Of a DNA stretch of 64,000 nt, positions 12,001 through 24,400 are shown piece after piece (positions within the stretch are counted from its first letter, which is position 1; each line of letters begins with the position of its first letter). This stretch comes from Hirundichthys speculiger. Lineage: Eukaryota > Chordata > Actinopteri > Beloniformes > Exocoetidae. The stretch lies in assembly GCA_018398805.1 (NCBI GenBank), contig JAGFBZ010002136.1, positions 62,001 to 126,000 on the forward strand. Direction: 5' to 3'. The position numbers and the translations under genes are program-made. The notes under the pieces were generated by a model, which had not been told where the DNA came from, did not search any database, and saw nothing but the letters and a program-made list of their open reading frames with translations.

Positions 12001-14856
12001 CATCCCTTAAAAAGAAGTTTGACTTCAAAGCACATGAAGGAGAGATTGAAGACTTTGATATGAGTCCAGGGAACAAGGTGAACCATTGACTTTTTTTCTT
12101 TGGTGTGGAACTTTAATGTGGGTTATAAATAATAACACTTATGGTGGTGTAAGAGTAATTTTCACTATCTTATGTTGTCATGCAGCACCTAGTGACTGTT
12201 GGTCGAGACTTTGCCTGCTATGTATGGAGTGGCAACCAGTTGGCTATGGGTCTTAACTGGCATGAAACCATGCCTCAAACAGCTGAAAAGTCTTATCGAT
12301 ATATGGCTTGCAGGTAAACAAAAAAAGGAAAGAGAAAATAAAGCAAGCTGTTGACTTCACAATATGTGGACTTCCAGATTTGTGTGATATTTGTTGTTCT
12401 GTTTCAGGTTCGGAAAGGTAGAGGACCAAAAAGACACTCTGAGGCTTTACACAGTGCAGATCCCTCATAAACGAGACCGGAAGCCTCCTCCTTGCTACCT
12501 CACTAAGTGGGACGGAAAGAGCTTGTTGCCCATGCTGACATCTCCTTGTGGCACTGAGGTTATCTCCAGTCTGGCTGTCAGGTATTTGAAAAGTCTAGAT
12601 ATCAAAAACTGCCCTGGAATTTCTTGGAAAATGTGTTTTAAAAATAAATTGTACAGCCGGGAAAATAAGTATTGAACATGTCAACATTTCTCTCAAAAAA
12701 CATATTTCTAATCGAGCTATTGACATGAAATTTTCCCCAGATGTCGGCATCAACCCAAGTAATGCATACATACAAAGAAATCCAAACATTTATGTCCATA
12801 AATTAGGTTATGTGTAATAAAGTTAAATGGCACAGGGAATAAGTATTGAACACATGAAGAAAAGGAGGGGCAGAAAGATCTGGAAAGCCAAGAAAGCAGC
12901 TGGAGTTTGTCAGTATTTAGAAAGTTAACCTGTCCCCTCAGCTCTCTCTTCACCACAACGGACCGGTACAGAGTCACCACCACAGCAGACGCTGCACCAA
13001 TCCGTCTGTCGATCACCCGCTCCTTTCTTCCATCACTCGTGAACAAGACCTCGAGATACTTAAACTCCTCCACTCGAGGCAGAACCTCACTCCCGACCCG
13101 GAGGAGGCATTCTACCCTTTTCAGACTGAGGACCATGGTCTCAGATTTGGAGGTTCTGATACTTATCCCAATATATATATATGTACAGTCATGGAAAAAA
13201 TTATTAGACCACCATTTTTTCTTCACTTTCTTTGTTCATTTTAATACCTGGTACCACTAAACGTCATCATGTGACTAAAACTGACAGAAAAGAAAACACT
13301 GAATGCATAAAAGCAGTGTTTTTGGCAGTACAACGCCATAGCTATTGATGTAAAAACTTAAGTGATTTAGGTTATAATCAAGAAAACCATGGAAAATGGT
13401 AAGATATCAGCTCTTAAATAAAACTCTTATGAGCAATCTTTGTGGTTATCGTTATGTTTGTCCAAACAAATGTACCTTTAGTTGCAGTGGCGCTCTCATT
13501 ATCACAGTGTGCACAGGGAGTATTAGCAGTGTTGTGTCCATATGTTATGGCACTTTAGTTCATATGGCAGCAGAACATTTCAGTAAAAGTTAATTTTACA
13601 CTACTTTTGAAATCTTTATTTGATTTTGTGTATACAATGCGATTAATCGTGATTAATCAGGGAAATATTGCGATTTATCACGATTAAAAATTTTAATCAT
13701 TGCCCAGCCCTAATTTATATATATATATATGTAAGTAAGTAAGTAGGTAAGATAGATAGATAGATAGATAATATATTTATCACAGGGCCACATGTAGACA
13801 AACAACCACGCACACTCAAAATCATGCCTATGGACAATCTAGAATCACCCATTTGCTTCTACATGTCTTTGGATTGTGGGAGGAAGTCAGTGTCCCTGGA
13901 GAAAAACCACACAAATGTGGGGAGAACATGCAGGTTATATTTGTGTGTATGTGTATAATAGATTTTTTTTTTGATGGTACTATTTAATTATTTTATTCTG
14001 GCTTGGCACTGCTGATATTTTGATATTTTTTTAATTATTCATTAATCTATTTTTGTTAAATAGAAGCATTTACTTTTTAAGAGACAGAAAAGGGAGTTTT
14101 GTTATGGTTGTGGTGTGGGGGGGGGGTAATGGGAGGATGGCTTTGCTTATATGTTTTTGTTTTTTATTGCTGTATAGTATCTTGGGGTGTGTGTGTTGGC
14201 TTTCATTTTGTTTTAATGTGCATTGTTTTAATGAATTTATATATTTCTGTAAAGCACTTTGTGTTGCCTGAGGGCATGAAAAGCATTTAAAATAAAGTTT
14301 GATTTGGTCTGATTTCAGCAGTTCAACTTGCCTTCATTTTCACAGTGACTCTGGAACATTCCTTGGGCTTGGAGCTGTGACTGGATCAGTAGCCATTTAC
14401 ATTGCTTTTTCCCTGCAGGTAACACACTCATAACAATGGGCTTGAATAATCATCTAAGCAATTATGTATCACCTGATTATTTTCTGTTAATATCTGTGTG
14501 CAGAAATTGTATTATGTTCAAGAATCCCATGGCATCGTTGTGACAGATCTGGCTTTTCTGCCTCACTCCCTGAAAGGCAAAAACATCAAGGGTAATAATG
14601 AAATAGCCATGTTGAGTGTAGCTGTGGACAGTCGCTGTCAGATACATACTGTCCCCAACCAAAGTAAGTCTTTCACCATCAATGATGCACAATTAAAGAG
14701 CATATTTCAAAACGTCAGAACTACTGAAGATCTGTTGTGTGTATGTTTGTGTTTTCCTCAGAATACTTCCCTATCTGGCTGCTGCTGTTCTTTTGTGGCC
14801 TTATGGTGGTTGGAGGGATGTTTCTTCTACAGCATCTCTTTCCAGGATTCATTTAA
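9092..14856 (+). CDS. preb: PREB / SEC12-type guanine nucleotide exchange factor for SAR1
   Basis: PREB (mammalian SEC12) is an ER-membrane WD40 protein that loads GTP on SAR1 and starts COPII coat assembly at ER exit sites. Coding exons: 9092-9226, 10795-10990, 11269-11519, 11997-12077, 12186-12313, 12408-12581, 14346-14418, 14504-14663 and 14762-14856. All junctions are GT-AG and the phases agree, giving 1293 nt and 430 residues (human about 417). The start is ATG 9092, opening [24 protein letters not shown] (residues 32-35) followed by SKTGIKN is the SEC12 K-loop that contacts SAR1. WD-like blades include [14 protein letters not shown] (exon 3 of the coding set) and [11 protein letters not shown]. 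The C-terminus, residues 403-424, is one hydrophobic anchor ending QHLFPGFI, so the WD40 domain faces the cytosol. Convergent with bves. No disruption is seen; I judge it intact and functional. Confidence 0.95.
9227..10794 (+). other. preb intron
   Basis: A 1.57-kb intron between the first and second coding exons. It is AT-rich with no recognisable element, RNA gene or conserved reading frame. Confidence 0.6.
12646..12900. mobile_element. Tc1/mariner terminal fragment
   Basis: AATAAGTATTGAACATGTCA and, about 180 bp on, GGGAATAAGTATTGAACACA are typical of the long inverted-repeat ends of fish Tc1 elements. Only one terminal portion remains. It lies in the preb intron 12582-14345. Confidence 0.6.
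12900..13165 (-). pseudogene. LINE reverse-transcriptase C-terminal fragment
   Basis: On the minus strand a broken reading frame contains [20 protein letters not shown] followed by [11 protein letters not shown] and [14 protein letters not shown], a very common C-terminal RT segment of fish non-LTR retrotransposons. It is a short fragment inside the preb intron and is interrupted by a MITE on its left side in transcript order. Confidence 0.75.
13188..13487 (+). mobile_element. Tc1-type MITE, right end missing
   Basis: Starts TACAGTCATGGAAAAAATTA and follows the intact 370-bp copies elsewhere in the window (18408, 31288, 58932, 61073), but stops after ATGTACCTTTAGTTG, so about 60 bp of the right end is absent. 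The remaining intron to 14345 holds a hAT-like end (AATCATTGCCCAGCCCTA, to 13712), a GATA run near 13750 and nothing else. Confidence 0.85.
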
Positions 14857-15378
14857 AGAATTGTCACAGTTCAGGTGGATTTACTTTGGACACATATCAG
14901 CAGCACACAGGTGAACATGCTGCTTGACATATAAATCTAATTCAACCATGAAAAGACATCACAAGATTTTATTTTCTTTCATTTCTATCAGTTGTTCCTA
15001 ATCTGTTTTCTGTTCACTTTGGCATTGAAGGGCTCACCTGATGACTGTTTTACATTTTTCCCCCAATTTGTAAATGAAATGTGAAACAGATTAAGAAATT
15101 GGTATCGACATACACTTGTTTTGAAATACTACTTTGTGTGTTTTTCAGCAGAGAGCACATTTTAAAATCCTTTTTTGAAGGGTTGCTATTATGGATTAAA
15201 TGTTAAATGTGAAAATAATTTATTAGTGGATTACTGGGGTCAGATTTACATTAAGATTAGGGTGTTACTTTGCTTTTCCACATTACTGTATCTTCTTGAA
15301 AGGATGGAGGAATTAAAATATTCAGGAAATTAGACAAATATTTTTGGTTTCCTAATACTTGTAAGGTCTTTCCAGTTT

Positions 15379-15945
<567 letters not shown>

Positions 15946-16004
15946 TGTGAGGCAGTCTTTACTTTTACTCCCCCTGCCCTCTCTAAACACTCTAACAAAG
16001 CTAA

Positions 16005-16027
16005 CTATATATATGTATATATATATA

Positions 16028-16073
<46 letters not shown>

Positions 16074-16142
16074 ATATATATATATATATATATCTATATC
16101 TGTATATATATATGTATATATATATACACACACATACACACA
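16005..16142. repeat. TA microsatellite
   Basis: An almost uninterrupted TA tract ending in a short CA tract, directly abutting the left end of a Tc1 element. TA tracts are preferred targets because Tc1 elements insert at TA. Confidence 0.9.
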
Positions 16143-17083
<941 letters not shown>

Positions 17084-18340
17084 TACATATGTATATGTAT
17101 TTTTTAACACCTAAAATAGTTAATTTATAGTAAAGACCTAATGAAATGGATAATCATTTGGAAATATTCAGTAAATAGTAAAGGAATAATGGCCTTGTGA
17201 ATATTTTTTTCCCCCTGAGGTCTGCTTTTAAATTAGCACAGAAGACAGAACCCTGTAGAAGGCTTGCTTTGGCAAAACTATGATTTTCTTTTTTTTTTTT
17301 TTTTTTTGGTCCCTTCCTCAGTCACTCATTTTCTCTGTCATTGCTTCCTTTAGCATCTTTGCCATTTTGTTCATTGTAGCTCTGTGAGCTAGTTTTATCA
17401 TTGTTTATGTTTCACATATTACTGTAAGTGATAATGGAGTTGTCTGACTGAGACGGGACCAGGAACTTACTTTGTCTGGTTTTTACAGATGGGTATGGAT
17501 GATTGTTTCGTAAAAGTAAGCAGAAATTCCTTGAAATTAAAATGAAGCTGATAATTCAACATGAAAAGAAAAGTCCTTATCACTAACCACTTATCCGGCA
17601 TCAGCCTAGCAGAAAGGTCTTGATCTCCTTTTTCCTGGTCAAAATACAAAAATACCTCTCTGGGGAGGTATCCAGGAGTTGGCCGATCTCATCTCTAATT
17701 TTGATTATTTTCCCGCTAAAAAAGCTCATAAAGTCTTGACTACTGAGAGTAGCAGGAATGCATGGACCAACAGAGTTGTGACTCTTTGTCAGCCTGGCTA
17801 CAGTGCTGAACAGAAAACGTGAGTTATGTTTGTTCTCTTCTATTAACGAAGAATAATAAGATGTTCTAGCTCTGCGTAGGGCTCTTTTGTAGACTATTAA
17901 ACTATCTCTCCAGGCACGATGGGAGTCCGCAGATTTACAGGAGTACCACCTCCTTTCCATTTTACGTGCATTCTGCTTCAGCATGTGAATATGTGAATTA
18001 TACCAGGGAGCTGAGCTCCTAAGATAAGAAACCCTCTTCCTCAGAGGAGCAACTGCATCCAGGGTTGAATGTAACATATCGGCATTATTGTTAACAAGGT
18101 GATCAATATCTGCCGGAGTAAGATTCAGGTCGGTGCCCTCAGCTATTCTATCATATTCCACCATAGGGAGATGAGAGAGAATGACCTCCTTAAAATTATT
18201 AACAGCATCTTCAGAAAGGCATCTGCTGTAATGACACGTTTCATTTCCTGTTTTAATGCCACAAATGCTGAACTCAAATGTAACTAAAAAGTGGTCCGAG
18301 AGAAGAGAATTCAGCGGCGACACAAACAAGTGATGAGTAT

Positions 18341-19242
18341 CTATGGGCCAATTCCAATTCCTCCCTTAACCCTCAGTCTTTGGCCCTAAATCTTGGCCCT
18401 CCAAAGTACAGTCATGGAAAAAATTATTAGACCAACCTTGTTTTCTTCAGTTTCTTGTTCATTTTAATACCTGGTACCACTAAACGTCATCATGTGACTA
18501 AAACAGACAGAAAAGAAAACGCTGAATGCATAAAAGCAGTGTTTTTGGCAGTACAACGCCATAGCTATTGATGTAAAAACTTAAGTGATTTAGGTTATAA
18601 TCAAGAAAACCATGGAAAATGGTAAGATATCAGCTCTTAAATCTTATGAGCAATCTTTGTGGTTATCGTTATGTTTGTCCAAACAAATGTACCTTTAGTT
18701 GTACCAGGCATTAAAATGAACAAGAAACTGAAGAAAACAAGGGTGGTCTAATAATTTTCTCCATGACTGTAAGTGTGAAGGCCACCTCGTGACTTAGAAA
18801 TGGGACACCCCTTGAGTGCAATTACGTCTTGAAACTGTGGGGGGCAGCCTTATGCCAAAGCTACGTCCAGTCTGTCAAGAAAACGATGATGAAGAAGAAG
18901 GAGAAGACGTAGAAGAAGATTAAGATAATATCAATATATATAACGAAGACAATAAGATAGTTTCGCAACATGTATATCTTTATTAACTTCGATAATACTA
19001 ACATTTGTAGCTCCCTTTTTTCAGCGCCATCCTTTTGGAAGACGTCTTGGTAAAAATACGCAATGCCTTCTGGGTAGCCCTTACTTCCAAGGGTGGTGCC
19101 GGAGAATCTCAGTATTGAGGGCGTTACACCTCTTAAACTTGTCCCTTAACTTGACTTTCTAAGAATCGAAACAGCACTTGCTCTTCACGGGAGCGCGCAT
19201 TTTTGAGATTGAGGGTTAAGGGAGGAACTGAAATTCACCCTA
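18341..19242. mobile_element. Non-autonomous DNA element with 24-bp inverted ends
   Basis: Left end GGGCCAATTCCAATTCCTCC and the inverse of the right end (GGGTGAATTTCAGTTCCTCC) form imperfect inverted repeats, flanked on both sides by TAT. It lies inside the L2-like LINE and itself contains a Tc1-type MITE at 18408-18771. A partial relative without that MITE is at 60817-61060. Confidence 0.7.
18408..18771. mobile_element. Tc1-type MITE nested in the 18341 element
   Basis: TACAGTCATGG...CCATGACTGTA ends with TA at both sides. The related element at 60817 reads straight through this point (GAAAGTAAGTGTAAGGG at about 60898), giving an empty site and proving insertion at a TA. Length 364 bp, no coding capacity. 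Confidence 0.9.
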
Positions 19243-19845
19243 TACCATAGATGAGGACCAGATCCAGGATGTGATTAAAACAGTGAGTTGGTTCTTAGAC
19301 TTTTTTCAAGACGACCAATGATTCTGAAAGAGATGTAAAGGCTAATTTAAAACTCACTGTCAACATCCATGTGGACCCACTATGATGACTTTGACTGAAC
19401 TGAGCACTAAACCAGCTAAAAAATCTGAGAACTCAGACAGAAACTCCAGATAAGCACCGGCAGGTGGCCGGTACACCACCACCAACAAGACTGACTTTTC
19501 TGATTTCCAGTTTGGAAAAGTTAGACTCAGTGTGAGGCTTTTGAATGTATTATAATTACATTTGGGTTTTGTTTTTACTTGTAGGCTGCTGCTACTCCTC
19601 CACCTCGACCCATATATAATTATCAATTATGATAATTATTATAACCTGGTGGCGTAGCCTCATTAAGCTCACATACTCTCCCTCTGGTAGCCATGTTTCT
19701 GATAAGCAGAAGACATAACGAGTCTCAGTAATTAGATCATTGATAAACAGAGACTTGGAGCCAAGAGACCTCACATTCAGTAGTCCACATCTAATTACAA
19801 GTTCTCTTGGCTCCTGTTGACAGTTTTTACTTTTATCAGATTATT

Positions 19846-20290
19846 CAGTTCAAATTCAAATTCAAAATACTTTATTAATCCCCAAGGGGGAAATTCAAGT
19901 TTCAGTACACCAGGAAAGATCTGGTGTAGTAGGGGAGCTGCTAGTGTCCAGCACTCCTTTTCATGCCAGGTCCCGTGGTCCGAGTGCTAACTCCAGATAA
20001 CAGCCGTTAAAACAGTTAACAGCCGTTAGAACCAGTATATCTCCATAATGATGACCAGTGAGATATCTCCAGGTCAGAGGAGGAAACACCGATGAACCAG
20101 ACCGTCTCCTCTGGGAAGACTGAGCTCCTTCAGTCCGGCGAGCGACGGAGCCGACCGTCCCAGAGCCCGGTTCATCATGCGGTCCGGACCAGGCCGTTGT
20201 CGTCTCCCCCGGCGGTTCTGGGCCCCACCAGGTCACCAGACGGCTCCTGCCAGGTCAGCTGACCCATCCGGCGTGTAGACTGCTGGACGG
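19846..20290 (-). mobile_element. Retroelement 3' tail, minus strand
   Basis: The minus strand ends with TTGGGGATTAATAAAGTATT and a TTGAATT run, the usual 3' tail of fish LINE/SINE copies. The upstream portion (to about 20290) is open but matches no protein I recognise. 20290-20560 shows nothing. Confidence 0.5.
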
Positions 20291-20567
20291 GGGCAGCATG
20301 CCAGGTGTCGTCCAAGCTCTCTGTTGTTGCATTTTGTTAAGGATCTATAATTTTAATTTGTCCAGTTTATCAAACACTGTATTACAAAAAGGAATCTGGT
20401 TACATTCAAGCACTTCTACTTTGTTATTACCACCCCAAAGAGTTCACAATGACATGATCCTGGCAACTGTGAAGGAATTTCTTCATGGCCATTTTGACCT
20501 TTTCTTAGATAGATATTGATATTTTTACTTATTAACACCAGATGCAACCCAGCAATATGAAATCAAC

Positions 20568-20742
20568 CTGGGGCGCCGAAAAGGGGGGGTAAAGGATACG
20601 GATTATAGGGGCCCATGATTGAGGGGGGCCCAGAGAGGCCCCTAATGATGATCAAAAATAGCATCAACAAATTTCGCTGCTGTGTTGGGGGGCCCGGTAA
20701 AGATTCTTTTCATGGGGCCCAAAATCCCTAGCGGCGCCCCTG
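20568..20742. mobile_element. Short hAT MITE with 8-bp TSD
   Basis: Inverted ends CTGGGGCGCC / GGCGCCCCTG, 175 bp, flanked by AAATCAAC at 20560-20567 and 20743-20750. This is the hAT signature. Confidence 0.9.
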
Positions 20743-21233
20743 AAATCAACTAATAAGTACTTTTAGACTAAGTACAGCATAATGAGGAGACTACTGAACA
20801 GAAATGTCCTTGTGTTTATCCACTTCAATTCTTGAAAATTACTTTGTAATTAAGTGTAATTGACAAAGCACCTCCACCAACAAAGTATTTACTTAATTAG
20901 GGCACTGCCAAAGACAGGATTACCTAAAAGGGAAAAACTTTATTATACCTTCTAGCGGTCGCTGTGCTCCAAAAGTTAACTTGAACACACAAAATTTTCA
21001 AATACATCAGATTGATTACATGATTTCCAAATGATTCTGTGTTTAAAGTCAAAAGCCAACAAAATATAATTTGTGACATATATCAGATAAGATTTTGATT
21101 TGGTGTTTTTTTTTTCTTCATTAAAAGTTACAAATAACTGGTGATACAGTTTTCAAAGAATAGTGACCCAAAAAAGTACAGACATTTTACAAAGCAAAAC
21201 TAACTTAACTTACTCTCATATCAAAATCAAGAC

Positions 21234-21239
21234 TTTATT
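21234..21239 (-). terminator. bves polyadenylation signal
   Basis: AATAAA on the minus strand, about 110 bp past the bves stop codon. Intervening sequence shows nothing else. Confidence 0.55.
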
Positions 21240-21347
21240 GTTAAGTCAAAAGACGTCTCTCTGATATCTGAGAGCATATAAATGATGTAGCTCGGTTAGC
21301 ATCAACATAAGCATGTGATCCGTCGCCTTTGATTCTTCACCTGCTGG

Positions 21348-21463
21348 CTACGCCTCCTCAGCTGATGGATCAGGTAAGTGTTGAGGCGAAGCCTCCTCAA
21401 AAACTTCATCCTCCATGCCCTCATCTATTCGTTTCATTTTTGTGGACAATTTGGTGCCGGGTT
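21348..21463 (-). CDS. bves: bves last coding exon
   Basis: Easily missed because it is short and 5 kb from the previous exon. Minus-strand acceptor TTTACAG precedes it; the incoming phase (one base from exon 26587-26446) is completed by its first two bases. It encodes about 38 codons ending in ...EEA then TAG, with the acidic stretch [14 protein letters not shown] typical of the BVES C-terminus. Confidence 0.85.
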
Positions 21464-24400
21464 CTGTAAATACATAAATGTTACAAATAAATTAGAAAGA
21501 ACATTTCAGGATCTGGCTGCTCATGCACTCAGGGTTGAACAAAAATAGAATAAAATCTTAATTAAAACAATCAAGGCAAGTGCCAAAATTTGACAAAAGA
21601 CACAAAGCTTCGTCTGTAGTGACAGTAAAATGTGCATCACCTGATCTGGATGATCAGGTACTGGAAAACCACAAAAAAAAAAAAATAAAATAGTGACTAT
21701 TTCCACTGGTATCTATCAGATAAATGAGTGTTATTCTGAAATAAAAGCTTTATTTATTTAGTATTCTAGAATAGCACCGCTCATAGTGGCAGATTATTGC
21801 AGTAGCTCCATCATTTTTGCTCACTTTGTACATATTTTTCCAACAGTCTTCTTCATTGACCACATTGATTTTAAATTTATTATAGGTCTGAGACATTATT
21901 TTATTGAGATTTAGATATTTTAATAGTTCTTACTCCTTTAATAATAATTAATGGAATTAAAGCTGTAAGCAGTGTTTATCAGGCCCTTGAACTCATCGCC
22001 ACCGCCCCCCCAGGTGTCCATCTATCTATCTATTGAGGAATAAAGACAAACAGAGATAATTCTATTCTGCTATAAAATGGAAAGGATAAAACTTGCTTCC
22101 AAGCTTGAATCCAGAGAAATGAGTGTGATATAAGTGTGGGGCAACAAGCACCATGCAAAAAAACAGTAATAAGAATAGTCAACAATGTGGGATATTATGA
22201 ACACACTAACAATTTATTTTTAAAATTACAAACATTCTAAATGTATTGACTTAGTAAATTTCAAAACGGCTTTAGTTGTATACAAAGCTAGATAACTTCC
22301 AGGCAACATTCAAAGATGGTTCAGAGACAGAGAAGGAAAAATATAACTTAAAGCAGCCAGTGGTTCATACCACACTGAAAAGCATGTGCACATCTGTCCG
22401 TGGGGTGAAGTTGTGGAATACATTACCTAATAATATTAAAGAAAGCAAACATGTGGCCCAATTTAAAAAAACTGCTTAAAAAAGACACAATTAGACAAGT
22501 ATAGTAGGGAGATAATGATAACAAATCCAGAAATGAGATATCATGTGTTTTTTATATTATATTATATTATATTATAAAGCAAAATTAATGACCATGTTAA
22601 ACATGTAAATGAAAAGGGGGTAGGGATTTCTTAAGCTTAAGCTTCCCTCTACTCCTTTTTTTGAACATAATTGATATTGACATATTGTATAATTATTCAT
22701 ATTATTATAAAAAGGACTGTATAGTTCATATATGTTCAAAAGACAAATAAATAAATAAATAACTGATGCTAAGCTATATGGCAGGTTCCTCTCCCTCCAT
22801 CTGATCCAACCCACCACCAGGTAGTGATCAGCTGATCCAACCCACCACCAGGTAGAGATCAGCTGATCCAACCCTCCACCAGGTAGAGATCAGCTGATCC
22901 AACCCACCACCAGGTAGAGATCAGCTGATCCAACCCTCCACCAGGTAGAGATCAGCTGATCCAACCCTCCACCAGGTAGTGATCAGCTGACCCAACCCTC
23001 CACCAGGTAGAGATCAGCTGATCCAACCCTCCACCAGGTAGAGATCAGCTGATCCAACCCACCACCAGGTAGAGATCAGCTGATCCAACCCTCCACCAGG
23101 TAGAGATCAGCTGATCCAACCCTCCACCAGGTAGAGATCAGCTGATCCAACCCACCACCAGGTAGAGATCAGCTGATCCAACCCTCCACCAGGTAGAGAT
23201 CAGCTGATCCAACCCTCCACCAGGTAGAGATCAGCTGATCCAACCCACCACCAGGTAGAGATCAGCTGATCCAACCCACCACCAGGTAGAGATCAGCTGA
23301 TCCAACCCTCCACCAGGTAGAGATCAGCTGATCCAACCCTCCACCAGGTAGTGATCAGCTGACCCAACCCTCCACCAGGTAGAGATCAGCTGATCCAACC
23401 CTCCACCAGGTAGAGATCAGCTGATCCAACCCACCACCAGGTAATGATCAGTTAACAGCTAGCTCCTCTATTAACCCGAGTGTCCCGAACATGTGGCCAA
23501 AGATCGGATAATACGACTATAAAGTCGATCATTGATCTGTCCTGAATAGTTGTGCGTGTCCACTAATATCAGTCGACTCATCAAGTTGCAATGCAAATTT
23601 TTTTACTGGTACGTATTTTTCCAAAAACCCTTTCGATGTCTGCAGACGAGTTTCATCAATACGTCTGGAAATTGTGTTATCTGAGAGGGACTTTTACTTT
23701 AGCTGCTTCAGGTCCAACCATGTCATTTACACCTGGTCTGCAGGTGAGAAGTATTAACGTCTCTGCCACAGTGGGAACCTTTTTGATTTAACTACAAGTT
23801 CAGCTACATGCTAGCTAGCTTTAAAGGCGAACAAAATAGTCCGCATTCTTGTTTTGAAGCAAAGGGTGTTTCATTTGGAGATGGTGTTTAAGCTAACTGG
23901 GGACTGTTGGATAGCTTTTCCATGATGGTGAACTTTGCTCAAGCTCACTATCTTTGCTTTCTTTTGACCTCCGTTCATACTAAGACCTTCATCTGGGTCC
24001 AAATCATTTCCAGCGTTCACTTGGTAGTTAGCATTTTTCCTTTTCAAAAACTTCTCCATCACTGTTGCCGTATGTAGTCTCACTGTCGCGTCCATGCATC
24101 ACTAATTCTCTTGTCTCAAATAAAAGGCCATTAGCTATCTGCCGACACCTACTGATGTGGAAGAGTATTACCTGGTTACTCTGCTAATCAATGTTTTTTT
24201 TTTTAAGACCAATTCAGTTAACTTGGATAATTTCCCACGGCAAAAGAGAGATACTATAGAAGTATTTCTGTGCCACCTGAGTTTGAATATGAATTTTTAA
24301 GATTGAAATTTTTCAGCATCAAAATCAGACTTTGAATTTTAAAAAACATCAGATTTCTAGCACAGAATTTTTTTTGCCTCTGAATTTTATTTTGTTAAAA

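Larger units (their letters stand above)
17601..19774 (-). pseudogene. L2-like LINE remnant, split by a nested DNA element
   Basis: On the minus strand 19774-19360 encodes endonuclease-domain pieces (YVFCLSETWLPEGEY, then VLLVVVYRPPAGAYLEFLSE and VKVIIVGPHG). After an inserted element, 18329-17601 continues with LLSDHFLVTFEF and the linker before reverse transcriptase (LRSSAPWYNSHIHMLKQNAR, RARTSYYSSLIEENKHNSRF). The order matches L2-clade LINEs. Stops and frame changes show it is dead. Confidence 0.75.
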
